Positions 11,058 to 23,481 of a stretch of DNA of 64,000 nucleotides are shown piece after piece. The DNA lies in assembly GCA_030374805.1 (NCBI GenBank), contig JARGSG010000084.1:1-64000 (forward strand), given 5' to 3'. The first letter of the stretch is position 1. Every line of letters starts with the position of its first letter. The notes beneath the pieces were generated by a model. It did not search any database. It saw nothing but the letters and a program-made list of their open reading frames with translations, and had not been told where the DNA came from. The DNA is from Gracilaria gracilis (Eukaryota; Rhodophyta; Florideophyceae; Gracilariales; Gracilariaceae). Both the position numbers and the translations under genes were made by a program.

Positions 11058-11700
11058 CTAATATGCGGTGATTAATGGCGGCCGCAGTGTACTGAAGAAC
11101 AACGCGCTCAAGAGCCAAGCAAAGGTGGAGGTATTCTGCGCTTGGAGCCGTTCCAATGCGCTGGCCTTTTGAGCCACTCGTCGAAGAAAGGCCTTTGCAG
11201 CCTCACCCATGCCTCCATACACATCCAATCCAACTGCCTTGAATTCGTAGTTGTTGAAGCAGGACAAAATAGTTGTAATTTGTGTGCTTAAGCTGTTCGG
11301 CTTTCGTAGCCGCTCCAGCCGCTTTCTTGGTAGCCCAAGCAAGATACTGTCTTGTGTGGAGACTCACGATGGTCTCGTCGATTCCGACCGGCTTGGAACC
11401 AAATCTTGCATTATCTATCAGAATATGTAAACGTTTTTGCTGGTGCGGCTGCAGATGTAATTCTGATGGAAATGGTTGCTCACGTTTTACCATGGAGCAC
11501 AATGGTGGGCTTGTTAACAGCGTATACAGGGTATCCCGAAGCCGATTATGTCGACGCGTGGCGCCGACTCCTACAGGGCACACCATGGCGTGAAAGCCTG
11601 CGTTATCCAGATGGGGAACGTTTTGGATCGCTGATGATGCACAGGCTAGACATGGATCATGCCCAGAATATGCGGGTTCACCAATCCGGAAATCAAGCAT
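11058..11700 (-). pseudogene. 3' fragment of a non-LTR retrotransposon reverse transcriptase ORF
   Basis: Two overlapping minus-strand frames join into one product. The first gives HLDNAGFHAMVCPVGVGATRR plus HNRLRDTLYTLL, like the H-A-x-x-C...RHN-x-LRD zinc region that follows RT in many LINE-type ORFs. After a frame change near 11250-11300 the second gives FKAVGLDVYGGMGEAAKAFLRR, which fits the usual downstream block of those proteins. The RT core itself is absent, as expected for a 5'-truncated copy. No poly(A) tail or target duplication was identified. Confidence 0.5.
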
Positions 11701-12099
11701 TGTAGTCCAAACAGAAGGCTCACTGGTAGGATTTGACCGCGATTGTATGAAGGCTGAGAAAAAGAGAGACGCTTCATGAGAACCACACGATTAACGCTAC
11801 ACTACAGTACCTGCGTATAGCAGTCCATAAGAGCTGAAAATACGAAAATTTGGATTGCAGTGCCAATCCAAAACCCATTCAGTGCTATTGGTTCTCGCTT
11901 AAAGTAAGCCCTTCACCGTCCCCATTGGCAGATATCGAACACCTCTTTACCTAATACCGTTCACTACCTTGCTTCTTGCGCCCAATTCAATGCGACCGTG
12001 CTTCTCCACCCTTACTCGATTTATAAGAATATTCTACCTGCCGGTATCGAATTTCGGAGAACTAAACCTGCAGAGTAACTTGCAGCGATTAAGGGAACG
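11701..12099. other. Intergenic region
   Basis: Nothing recognisable in this 399-bp spacer between the retrotransposon fragment and the large CXC-domain pseudogene. Confidence 0.4.
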
Positions 12100-15000
12100 A
12101 TGAAGGCTGTAACAGCTGATCCTTCATTTTGCCAAATCACGTCACCAAACGAATTGCCAGATCCATGCTTTGCTTGTGGCCAACGTTCGAAAAAACGTCC
12201 GAGTACAGAAGTCACCTTGACGCCAAACCAGATACAGAAAAGAGCTGCAGTGAACACAGCTCCAGAACCAAACCCGTTCTCCCAACTTTGTACCCCAACA
12301 ATAAAGCTTTGCTCCGACTGCCGATCTTCTATCAGAGGTTGGGCGATAATAGGCGAGCCGCGTCGTTACGGAGCAAAAGCAAAATCTGCGCTGCAGTCAT
12401 GGAAACGAGGATTCACTCCATTAACATCAAAGAAATCGGCAAACTGCTTTGTTTGCATTCGGCTGGACCTACCCGGAAAGAAACATCTTGTCTCAGAAAT
12501 GAACAAAGGTAATGGATTGAGGTTGAATTTGCCGCTATTACATTTATTAGTGTGCGAGGAAGGTACGAAAAGTACGTTCTGTCAGGATTTGAGCAAGCGT
12601 TCTGGTCTTGCATTGGATGGTTCTTTCTCTCTTCTTCATGTTTTGTCTGAGGCTCGGTTTTGTACCTTGGACCACAATCAAACACGTCATTCGAAGGATG
12701 CCGCAATTCGCATTGAGCCAAGTCGACGAGGTGTCAAGCGCGGTTTCTGCCTGTTTCGTGACCATGGATGTCCTGAAACAAGCCATGTTTTAAGGCCAAT
12801 CCCCCGGGTATCCACTACCTTACTTGAAGACTTAGAAGCGTATGGAGACTGAAATGACGCAATTCAAGATCATTCTGGCAATATGTTTAATGCTGGTGAT
12901 GTTTTTGGTCGACAGGCGTGCGAGTCTTGCAGATATATAATTACAAAGGGTTCGAGCGGAACAAGACCGCCTTGAGACACTGTGTCGCTTCGTTACTCAA
13001 CCGATCGTTGTCTCGTAGATTGCATATTTTACGCGCTAGACAGTGAGACTATGATATGCTCTGATTCTCTTTATATGGGCGGGAATGAGGCAATTCGGCA
13101 GCTGGCTTTGGAACTGAAGAAAACCGTTTTTGCTCCATTTAACCATGCTCAAACCGCTAGTTTTTCACCGATTGCGGAGGTTTAAAAGCTAAGGGCACTG
13201 CTGCATGCGAAAAGTATGGACAGGTCACGGAACATTTGTGGAAAGACCGTGGAATCACGGATTGGTCCCGTCCTTGCAGCAAAACGAGTTCATATGTATT
13301 CTCTATCACGTAAGTGCCGGTGTTACGCTGTTCAAGACAGTCTCTCGGAATCCTTAAACAATTTTATGAACATAATTAGAAGAGATGATTTACATCTTTA
13401 TCCCACAGAGAGACGGAGAATGCTAACAGAGATATGCCAAAGGTTCGTGAAACAAAGCGACAACTATAAACGTGGAAAATGGAACATCTGGGAAGAGATA
13501 TCAGCCATTCTAGCGAAGCTGTGGGTCTCTTTAGCAATGTACATGGCATCTAACAAGAAAATGCCGTCTTGGAAGGTTGCATCAGCTGCAAAAGGAATAG
13601 AACTTTCACGATTGTTCCCTGTTTGGAACAGAAGAGATATTCCAGTGGGGCAAGTGACTTTGAAGCATTCTATTCGTCAAACACAAGCTGACATCAACAG
13701 TTTCATGCCCCGCGTTAATACGTGCTTTGCATTCGCGTACTTAAAGTATTGGAACAAATGGCCATGTCTCGATCCCGCAATTCCGTTGGTCCGCTGACGA
13801 GCACCTTGTCCATTGCAGGAATTCTCGAGCGCAGTGCATCATGGTGGAGCGTGCTACGCTGTTTAGGGATCATGAAATCACTGGATAGCAGTCTTTCCTT
13901 TCGGAAGAACCTCATTACGGGGAGAGAAAGAGCACCACAAGGTGCTTTTCAAACTGTCGATCTTGCGAATACCGTTGTCACAATACAAATCGATAACTTC
14001 GACATACATCCGCTGCACAGTGTTAAGGCTTCGGGAAAGTCTTTGCCAATAACTAACGGTACTGTGACGCAAAGCATAATTCGTAACGAAAAGAGAAGGC
14101 GAGTGGAAGATTCCAAAGAAGTTCCTGAAGCCGATGAAAAAGATCCACAGATATGCGACTGGATTAATCCCCTTGACGTTTTCGCAAATCGCAAACAATT
14201 CGCAGCTTCGTTCAATTGAAATGAAGATCAAAGCATTTTGGAGGATTTCTTTGACGTCGTGTATGGGACGGTGTTTGAAAACCGAGAACAATTGCGAGAC
14301 ATTTCACATGAGAGGAAAACGTACCGCAATGGAAAAACTAGAGTGCAGTATAAGCATCAGGGTCTTAGTTTCCGTTCTCTGTTGTTTTCGTGTTTCAAAC
14401 AGCACGGTGATCTCAATGCACATGATCCTTCAGTGTCTGAGCAGGATGTATTATTTGTCGACGTGAGCCACATGAGTGCCGCCGATATCCTTACAATTCA
14501 CGAAAAAATAAGTTTTTTAGTGCAGCTTCTTACACGTGGAATGCCCGGATGTCCACGCCACATTACCGTAGCTGGAGATGAGCCAACATATAGAATGTTT
14601 GTGAAGATATAGAGGAAATTCTATCTCGAATCAAAAGGAAAGAACGTAGAAGAAGTACAGATGAATGGCTTGAGAATAAATCAGTGGCTAATTCCTTTCC
14701 CAGGCTTTTTTCATATTGAGAAGCAGAGCTTTTATCCTTTGTGCAAGGAAATGTTCCATGGGCTGGGTCTCGAAGCACTTGCAAAATGTTGCGGCTTATC
14801 TGAATCTCAAGTAGGAAATATACTTCATCATGGCCATGCTCGTAATAACCGAGCTTTGATTTTTAGTCTTGCTGCCGCATTAATCATTCTCACTTCCGAT
14901 ATTGTCATGGGTGAACACCCAGACATGAAAGATGACATAGATCGAATTCCGAACCGTGAAATAGAGGTAATGTGTGATTCTGAGTCGACGATGCCTTCTA

Positions 15001-18000
15001 AGCTAGGTGTTTGTACTACCAAACATGTCACGCCCAAAACTATTGCTATCGGAAGGCGTCTCCGCCAGAAATTGTCTTCTTTCTTTTCCCATTCTGGTCC
15101 TAATGGTAGACAAATTGCCAACACCGGGTTGTTTACTTGCTTGTTACCTGTGGTTGGTTTCTACGTCTTGTCCAGAGTGGGGCACTCAGACGTTGTTGAC
15201 AGTTTTTGGCTCCGCCTCAATAACGTTCTCCATGCTTCAGGACATTTACACTACCAACAACTGTATATGTTTTATGGGTTCTTACGAGGGACAATGCCCA
15301 GAATTGTGTTTCAAGATCTTTACACGAAAAAGCCTGACGGAATGCTTGCACGAGTTCCGTCATTCACTCCCGGTAATGGCAGTTTTTACGACGAGAGAGG
15401 CTGGACATATGTGCACTTGGGCGAAGCCCTAGAGATGCTTTTTGTTAGACTGCTCAAATCTTTGAACGTGCCCCTGCTCCCTTTTCTTGAGGACGCTGGT
15501 GCATGGCTTTTATGTGTATCGCAAGCTCGAATGCTGATCCGAACGGTTACCGCAGCATCAAGATCGTATAAAACTGTCCGAGGAAACGGAGACGAAGATG
15601 AGGAAATTAGCCCTGTTCACAGCTACGACAGATATGCCGCTCAGTCATCATCCGTTCGGGAAATGGTCGACCTCATGCGCAGAAAATCTTTTCTTTCTAA
15701 TGAGCATCGCAAAAGCGATAGGCTTAAGAATGTTTTGGGGCTCTTGCAGACTGATTTGAAGAATGAGACGGTTCAAAAGTTAATTCTAGGCATTGAGAGC
15801 CACGGTCAAACAAGTGTTGAGTTGCACGCCTCTAAAATGTTTCCGGAAGTATTTGGACCGTTATCAAAGATTGATTTTGAGAAGTACCTCAATAAGAAGC
15901 GCCCGAAAGGAGAGTGGACGAAGTCGAGGCGTATTCCTACGATTGGCACAGCAATGGCCGCACAAAGCCAAGATGTTCCAATCGCAATTATTAGGACAGA
16001 GAGGCACCCCAAGATGGCTCTATCTGAACGTCATCACACAGTGACGAAGCTCATGACGTCTATTACTTTGGCAGAGCATAAGTTGATCGAAGCAAATGAC
16101 TTGAATGGAGCTGAACACGCTCGTAAGAGGTGAAATATGCTACATTTAGGTCGACATCTTTTATCAGCTCACGCAGATGCGTATCGAGCATTCGGAGATA
16201 CAATCAGGCATGCCAACAAAAGCCCGCTGATATCTGCTTTGAATCTTGATTTATTGGAAAAGGATGTTGATTCAGTGTTTACTTCTGTACAACGTCAGTA
16301 ATTAGTTAGGCGAAACGATTATTATTACTACGATTACATTATGCCCCAATACTTCTCCGTAATGATCGATGTCATGAACCTCATTTGGCACAGGGGTACT
16401 GACGGATCTAGGGGAAACAGTTTGTATAATGTGACTGTCTTGAAGGTGAAGCAAGTTCTTAGGCCGCGGTTCAGATGCAAGAGGGCAGAATCTCTGAAAC
16501 AGATTCACCTACATGTGGATGACCCTGGTAACGTTATCAAACAGAATTTTGGAGAACAAAGACGTCGCGATTCTGTTCGGGATATGAGCGAGGTTGTCAA
16601 GAGCAAAACTGAAAAAGAGCTTCATAAGCTGGGGTTTGGGCTTCCCATCACCGTTCCTTGGGGGTCACTGATGAACTCTAGAGTCACCTGAGATTCAATG
16701 AGCTCCTTACATCTTTTCTGTGGAGCTCTTGCCGGAATGGAGCTAGCCATAGCATACAATCGAAACGTTGACATATATTTGCATGGCGGATGTTTCTCTA
16801 TTTCTTTGTCGTGTGTTAGCATGAACGCCAATCAAATGATTCCTGAAGTGGCTACAAAAGATGAGAGTTGTGAACTTCCCCGTAGCGGAGAGGTAGTTTT
16901 GAAGGAGAAAGGTATCTCTGAAGAGGAAGGGAAAGACATTAGCTACTCCAAACAAAACAATTGTGCGTCCGACCATCATGGAGACACAACATCGGACTCT
17001 TGCTTTCAAAGGATGCATGAAGCAGGAGATGAGCAACAAGATGCAGTGCTTCGGGTACCAAGGAATAGAGCAATCGTGTTCTCAACTTCTACTGGAATGG
17101 GAATAAGTGAAGCATGCCTAACACATGTTGAATCAGAAACTCGGTTTGTCGCGGCGTTCAAAGCATTTGTTTCGCCCAATGTTTACAAGGAAGGCATGGG
17201 AGTATCATTGGACAGACAGAGTGAATGCGTATTCGTTTCGAAAGACACTGAGGTTACAATCATTCTTTCACTTGCGCAATGTATGCATAATTTGAATGTA
17301 ATACATGTACTATGTGACAGTGTAGTACATATTAACACGCTTCATGCTTCGCTTCACGAGCGAAAAGTAGCACCAGTAGTGCTCGCATGCTCTTATGTCA
17401 TGGCTGGCTGTGACTTTTCTGCTGGGACGTACGGTGTTTCGCACGTGCACTACTTCAGGGCATGCGTGAGGCATGCACTGTTATTGAAAAACAATGAAAA
17501 CCCGGTTGATACGAACTGCATGCACTTGCTGACTCTTCTTGCATATTTGGAAAAGCATGGATTCAAATATCTCATCAGTAGATCAGAGAAGGAAACATTA
17601 CTGGATCAATGGAAGGCTGCTGGGTACGATGATGACGAAGTGAATCGTCGTACGAGACAAATGTTTCTAAGTGCATGGGGTATTGGCAGCTATGATTGGT
17701 GCCTTGACGTGAGAAGATACGTTGTGGATCATTCGAAGTCGTTAAGGGATCTCGTGCCCCCTTTCGAGCATGTTCTAAATCAAATTAAGAGGGTAAGACA
17801 CATTGTGTCTATGTACTGGGTCAAGGCAGAGAACGAAGACCTTTCTCCTGGGCTTGTTGCGGGTTGTGATACTGAGTACGGATTCACAAAAGATGGAGGG
17901 CTACTGATAGAAAGGAAACAGGATGTAGATGATATCGGAAAGAAGATGAAATATCTCGTGGCAAGGTGTAAGTGCAAGAAAAGTTGCTGTTCAAGACAGT

Positions 18001-18284
18001 GTTCTTGTCTTAAACGAGGTGTGAAGTGTATAGGATGCGATTGCGATCATCAAAAATGCCAAAACAAGGTGACTGAAGCTCACATCGGCGAAGTAGAAGA
18101 TACAGCGGAAGAAGAAAGTACTGCAGAGAATGATGGCACTGATGGAATGGAAATGTCCTTCATGGAATCATTTGAATGTACTGATATTGAGTACACGAAG
18201 TCTTTAGCCAACTCCGTTAACAGTCTACCGAGACATATAGTATCCGAAACTGATATTGAAGAATTGCTGAACACAATCCAGTAG
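12100..18284 (+). pseudogene. Very large mobile-element protein with PIN-like block and C-terminal Tesmin/TSO1 CXC domain
   Basis: The frame is recoverable over 6.2 kb. Frame 1 runs 12100 to about 13790, then frame 3 to 18284. In-frame stops are TGA 12850, TGA 12973, TAA 13183, TGA 14217, TAG 14610, TGA 16131, TAA 16299 and TGA 16689. The frame change is near 13722-13797. Landmarks in order: paired CxxC motifs (CFACGQ, CSDC, CFVC, CESC); TIQIDNFDIHPLH...LPITNGTVTQ; IPFPGFFHIEKQSFY; FSVMIDVMNLIWHRGTDGS; VVLACSYVMAGCDFSAG, resembling the PIN-like TGCDT block of metazoan repeat proteins; then CKCKKSCCSRQCSCLKRG with the second half of a CXC domain. The same order occurs in a family of transposon-borne proteins in cnidarians and other eukaryotes (general knowledge, not searched). 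The last 528 codons are intact. The mobile-element origin is inferred. Confidence 0.6.
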
Positions 18285-18372
18285 CAACGAGTCTAACGTT
18301 TCAAACGTGCTTCTAATACCTAAAGCAACAAACTCTGTTTATAGCTAATTATACTTAGTTCATGTTGAACTT

Positions 18373-19896
18373 TCAATGAAAGGCGCTGTTCACGGAGCTA
18401 AGAAGCAAGTTCAACTTGTTGCTTTGGCCTCGCAGAGCATGAGGAAATGCCACTGCCATTGCTTGTTGGTCGACGTAAGGATTTCTGGACGTAAGTGCTA
18501 CCCAATGTAGATATGAAAGTTCCACATCGTTCGGCGGTGGAAACTTCTCAAGGTAGGAGCGATTACGCCATATGAAAAGTCCTAATTCCTGAAAACCATG
18601 CTCATATATCATGCTGTAAGAAGTGAAGTAATGTTCCTGGCATTTGAATGAAAGAAATCCAGGAGGTATGCGGACAAGTAATATGCCTTTTGATGTTATC
18701 GAAGACGTTCTCTGAACAATTCCATGAGTCATACCTAATGGTAATAACACACAACGACAATAAGGAGAATTACCTCGAGTGCCGCAGTCAAATACAGTAA
18801 CCATGTTTTGCAGAAAAGATGTCATATAGAGGGGGGTTGGTTGCCACCAGCTCCTTCAATACGTTGCTCTACGTCTTCACATGTTCCAATGGACCCAAAC
18901 GCATGATCTTGTGCATCCAAACTGCAGAAAGATGAAAGCACTCCGCTCTCATTTAGACGATCTGCGAAGAGCTCTACTGTAATAGAAGATGTTAGAACCC
19001 ATAGAGAGTACAAGAACGGAGTCACCGTCATTGCCGTAGAACTGAATCTCGAACAAAACTTTCTCGAAATGAGGTCGCACAGAGTTGTCAGGAATAAAGG
19101 GTCATTGTAGCCAGAAATAGGTTCATCATTAAGCTGTAGATATTGTTCTTCATCTACATGAAAGACCTGCGAAACGGCTCACCCAGTTTTTTCCCTCTTC
19201 TTGATTCCAGTTTGTATGTAACGCCAGTATATTTTTTCTGCCAGTTCGTCTTTGAAAACCATTTTTCGCGCTAATGAGCGAGTTCCTGACGCAGATTGGA
19301 GTACGGATATACAGTATGTAGTGCAGGAGTTTTTAGTGGAAGCCTTTATGCTACGGGTGACCAGTAAAAGAGAATAATTGGGATTACAAATGTGTTTTCT
19401 GTTATGAGATTCTCGAAATGACGGAGGATGAGAAGAATACTGTTTTCCTAGTGGCACAGACCTACGACCACTCCATCCCGTCAATAGACCATACCGATAG
19501 GTACCAAGGTCCATGTTAGACAACAGATATAAGTGATTCTGCTTCAGAGTGGGTTGCGGCAATCCTAAGAGCATTGAACCAGTACACACAAATAATTTGC
19601 GCCTTTGATGCGTGTTAGCGGTGCCTGCGCGGTGACAACTTGCGCCAAATTGACATGAGCCATTCAGAACATTGTTCAGCAGTGTGAAAATCTGTGCCAG
19701 GTGAAATGAAGGATAGAAAATCGTGTAGAAGTCTTGAGATCAGAACTGGATGCAGCGACAGCCTGATGGTAGCAGAAGTGCTGGAGAAAGTAAAGGCTTG
19801 AAAGATGCGTCCATACCGCCTCGACACGCGCGTTTCAAATGTACGTGCCGGCATGCAAAATATCAGATTTTCCAAATCTACTTCCAAGCGGATCAT
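18373..19896 (-). pseudogene. Decayed ORF convergent with the CXC-domain gene
   Basis: Three minus-strand segments join into one product. Segment 1 is 19896-19615 (PGTDFHTAEQCSEWLMSIWRK). Segment 2 is 19589-18822, carrying one TGA at 19179-19181; reading continues beyond it as HVDEEQYLQLNDEPISGYNDPLF. Segment 3 is 18825-18373 (VFDCGTRGNSPYCRC, VALTSRNPYVDQQAMAVAF). The segments overlap or abut with frame changes, as in a decaying gene. I do not recognise the family. The stop of this frame lies 89 bp from the stop of the CXC pseudogene, giving a convergent two-gene layout. Confidence 0.4.
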
Positions 19897-20339
19897 CTAT
19901 CACGGACTGATAGATGTATGAGTTATGTTGACATTCGAGTGATCCGATGTCGTCACGAGAACGCCATCATAACTTGCTTATCGCACAGCTGGCACACGCG
20001 TCCAACGTTTGGGCATCTGGTTTGAGTAGGTGGCATGGCGGATGGTGTTATCCGTGACATCACTCTACGTGATGTGACTAGCTTGTGAAACATAGAGGAC
20101 CACAGTAAAGATTAAATTTGCATTGCTTTCGCTGGGCCAAGTCATATTTCACTGTCTATGACGGACCAAATTGTTATTTCACTGTTTATGGAGGACCAAA
20201 TTGTTATTTGCACTGCTGTGGGATAAACACGTACTGTACTGTTGTGAGAGTGTACTTTAAGTAGCACTGTAGCCGTCGTGCCTCATAGCACCCGGATTGC
20301 GTTTTACTCTTCTTCTGTAGCCCAGTCGTCTTTCCATAA
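19897..20339. other. Spacer up to Harbinger H1
   Basis: No gene. It contains 30-bp tandem copies at 20145-20204 and ends with the TAA target duplication (20337-20339) of H1. Confidence 0.5.
20145..20215. repeat. 30-bp tandem repeat, 2.3 copies
   Basis: Copies start at 20145, 20175 and 20205 (partial), with core TATTTCACTGTYTATGRMGG followed by ACCAAATTGT. Confidence 0.8.
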
Positions 20340-20672
20340 GAGCATCTCCAGCGGGAAAAGCAGAAAAGCAAATAAGTGTTTTGCTCCCAGTGCACATCTC
20401 CAACGGGGGAGAATTAGCAGCAAATATTTGAACAGGTGCCAATTTCTTGCGCATATCTGCTAGACATGCACCAGGAATCTAAACCTGTTCAAAATCCAAG
20501 AAGCAAACGATTATCTACGTGTCTATTGCTAAATGGCTCACCGTCACCGAAGTACGCGCCAAAAAACCGAAACACTCGTCACTAGAACGATCCACATACA
20601 CCAAACACCGGATTTATTCCATCAAGAAAACCCCCCCGGACGGAATCACGTCTGTTTGCAGAAGGTCGAAGT

Positions 20673-21685
20673 ATGACAACTTGTTCCACGATGGAATCTA
20701 AGAAAACGAGCACGAGAGGTCCTAGTTTTTCACCGCAAGAAGACGTCGCCGTCGCAAAGGCGTATATCAAAACCTCCGAAAACAGTATTCTCGGAGCTGA
20801 TTGCAAGAAAAAGCTCTTCTTCGAGAGCATAAGGAAGGTGTACAATGACATCTACAAGCCCGCAAACCGTTTAACTCGCTCACCAGAATCAATTCGAAAC
20901 CGCGTTAAACTGTTATCGACGAAGTGTTCGCAATTTATTGCCTGCTATATGCGTGTAATACGGCTGAACCGTTCTGGTTACAACGCAGAAGATAACCTTC
21001 GTATGGCCACAGCTCTGTTTAATGGCATTACAATGAACGCACCAACAGATGGCGTAGGAGAACCGTTTAAATTTCTTAAAGCATGGGACATACTGAGGGA
21101 GCATACAAAGTTCTCCACAGATATCAGTGAGAAACTACCGTCCTCAGAAAGTAGTTGCAAAGAGTCTGGACAGGATGATGCGGAAGGGAAATGCGACAGA
21201 ACAGTAGCCCAACCGGAAATGTAGAGCATATTAAGGTTGAAGAAGCACGCCCTCAAGGTCGTAAGGCGGCAAAGATGGAATACGTGAAGCAGAAGCACTA
21301 CGAACAGAAGCTTAAAGTTGCGAAGGAAGCCCTTGAACTGCAACGCCGAAGGGCAAAAGAGATCCAGAGACAAAACGATATTTCCCTCTTCACCGTTTCT
21401 CCGGACAACAGCCCGGAAGCAGCGGAGTTTTTCCGTATATGTCGGAAGCGCGTTCTAGAGACCTTGAAGGAGGAAGAATCCCTGAATAAACCTAAACAGA
21501 AACACCTTACTTCCTCAGGTGATGTGGATACCGCGTGTCCACTTTCTCAACGAACTAAACCGCGCGGAGAAACAGAGCAAAAGATCTTCCTTTCTAGTTG
21601 GGCACAGTCTTGCAGACATGCAGTAAACGCTTCGCGAAAAGCACACTTTACTCTGATCCGTATAGTGCCCACAAGTGCTCCGTGA
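20673..21685 (+). pseudogene. Harbinger ORF1, Myb/SANT-like DNA-binding protein (H1), frameshifted
   Basis: The first frame (20673-21224, 183 aa) shows SFSPQEDVAVAKAYI, KKLFFESIRKVYN, SPESIRNRVKLLSTKCSQFIACY and EPFKFLKAWDILREHTKF. This is the Myb/SANT-like region typical of PIF/Harbinger ORF1 and NAM-associated proteins. The second frame, overlapping from 21191, continues with RPQGRKAAK and a long basic coiled coil (KQKHYEQKLKVAKEALELQRRR), the usual C-terminal part. A one-base indel between 21191 and 21224 separates them. ORF1 normally assists transposase nuclear import and terminal-repeat binding. Confidence 0.75.
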
Positions 21686-22942
21686 CGTCATTTTGTAGCA
21701 TTCTTTGTTCTAGCTCGTCTCTCAAGAACGTTTCGCCTTTGCAAAGTGCCGCAATTGAGCCTTGTGCGACTTCCATGTCTCCGTCCTGATTCCATACTGG
21801 ACAACCAGCATGTACCATCTCAACGTGCCAGCCATCGTTTCCAGTGCCCCATATCAGCTCCTCGTCATTCAAACCTTCTTCGACCATCATGTTGTGCAGG
21901 ATTATGCAACATTTCATAACGTCTCTCATTGTAGATATGTGCCAGAACCGTGAAGGGCGACGAATGATATGCCATCGTCCTTGTAACACGCCGAATGCGC
22001 GTTCAACATCCTTCCGGCGTCCTTCCTGACTCCTGGCATGAACCTCTTTCTTGTTGGGAACTGGCTCTTGCACAGTATGGATGAAAATTGGAAACCTTGG
22101 ATACACACCATCACACAGAAAGTACGGGACATCCTTCTGTTTCTTATTCAAGACGTAGGATATCTTCGGAGGGAAGGACCCATCTGATATTTTGTTCACA
22201 AGAGGTGACATTTCGAGAACGTTTATATCGTTAGCACTCTCCGGAGCTCCAAACAAAGTATGCCAAATCCATAAGCGATCGTCGGTAATTGCTTCAAGCG
22301 TCACTCCTGCTTTCTTTTTTTTTTTCTTGATACTACCCTCTCCACGCTACAGGAAAGTTCTTTCATATCCATTTTGAACAATCTGTGCTTCCTATCATGC
22401 CCGGAAATCCAAGTGCCTTGGTTCTGCTTAAGATTCTTTTCAAATCCGTTTCTGTCAAGCAACGGAGATACTCTTCTCCAAATAACTTCGACACAGTACT
22501 ACAAAACTTTTTTAAGCATTGCGCCGCTGTTGACTCAGCCATGGGCAAGTATTCAAAAACTGCGTCTGCAGCACCATCATAGACCAGAAGACGTAGAGGT
22601 GCAGTGACTTTTTGCTCGACTTTGAATCCCAACGTTCTAGTACAGCCCGGTTCTTGCTTAAACTAATTGCAATTGGCTTGGAGTTTGTCGCAAATAATGT
22701 AGAAAATCTCCTTGTTTATGCAAAATCGATGCCGGAAGTGACCTGTCTGGATTGGAACAAAGAGAGTCCCTACAAAGTTGTTGATGTCCATAAAGTCTTT
22801 GGCAATTTATGTTTTGCGCTCTTCCGGGTTGAGATCTTCCGTGGGTTGGTCGATCGTCTTCGCTTTCTGAGGAGGTCAAAACATCTTTCAAAAGCTCGTC
22901 GAGAGCCTCATCAAGCTCATGGTTGACCACAGAGTCCGACAT
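21648..22942 (-). pseudogene. Harbinger DDE transposase (H1), multiply disrupted
   Basis: Minus-strand segments in three frames give the expected order. An acidic N-terminus starts at 22942 (MSDSVVNHELDEALDELL). Then come SKLFGEEYLRCLTETDLKRIL and GFPGMIGSTDCSKW with the first catalytic Asp. The last segment gives GAPESANDINVLEMSPL, FLCDGVYPRFPIF (second Asp), DVERAFGVLQGRW (Glu) and CCIILHNMMVEE. Damage: a frame change near 22640-22660; TGA at 22363-22365 where Trp is expected; TAG at 22333-22335 where Gln is expected; and a frame change at an 11-base A run (22315-22325). The DDE triad is preserved in pieces, but no full protein can be made. Confidence 0.85.
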
Positions 22943-23165
22943 TGTGCCAGGGAGTTGTGGCTCCTTGTACTTCTACCGTTGGAGATCCTTCAGCATGTAG
23001 CAAACGAGCAAAACAGCTAAAATGTTCTGGCCATTTATTTGACGCCACGTTGGCGACGTTTTGCTGCTTTGCTCTCGTTTCTTGGTGCCCCGTGGGGATG
23101 CTCTAACTGTAGCCCTACTGCGCGGCCCACACAGTGCGAGCCTCGCACTGCGAGGTACGAACTTA

Positions 23166-23193
23166 CAGTGCGCGAAACTCCTATACGACACCC
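23166..23193. repeat. T1 left terminal inverted repeat (28 bp)
   Basis: Exact reverse complement of the rejoined segments 38965-38976 plus 40558-40573. Preceded by TA. Confidence 0.9.
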
Positions 23194-23481
23194 GCCCTTT
23201 TTAGCTGTACAGAGTAAACTAAACGATTACCGACGACGCAGCAGCAAGGAGGCTATCCGTTACATAAAAACGTTTAAAAGAAAACTGTTTCCAGGCCAAA
23301 CGACTTTGTAGTCCCTGAGCAGCACGCAAACGGCTACTTCACCCCGCAAAACATCTATACGACATACACAATAAAAGGTAGTTGTAGCACTTCTAGTAGT
23401 AGTATTTAGTTCATTAAACCTTTCTTTGTATTCTTCTTTTTTCCGTCCACTCTCCAATCACCACTTCAACTCATTACAACA

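Larger units (their letters stand above)
20340..23103. mobile_element. PIF/Harbinger element H1, TSD TAA
   Basis: The left end reads GAGCATCTCCAGCGGG from 20340. The right end, reverse-complemented from 23103, reads GAGCATCCCCACGGGG. Both are flanked by TAA (20337-20339 and 23104-23106), the 3-bp target duplication expected for PIF/Harbinger. The 2764-bp element carries the usual convergent pair: a Myb/SANT-like ORF1 on plus and a DDE transposase on minus. Both genes are damaged. Confidence 0.85.
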
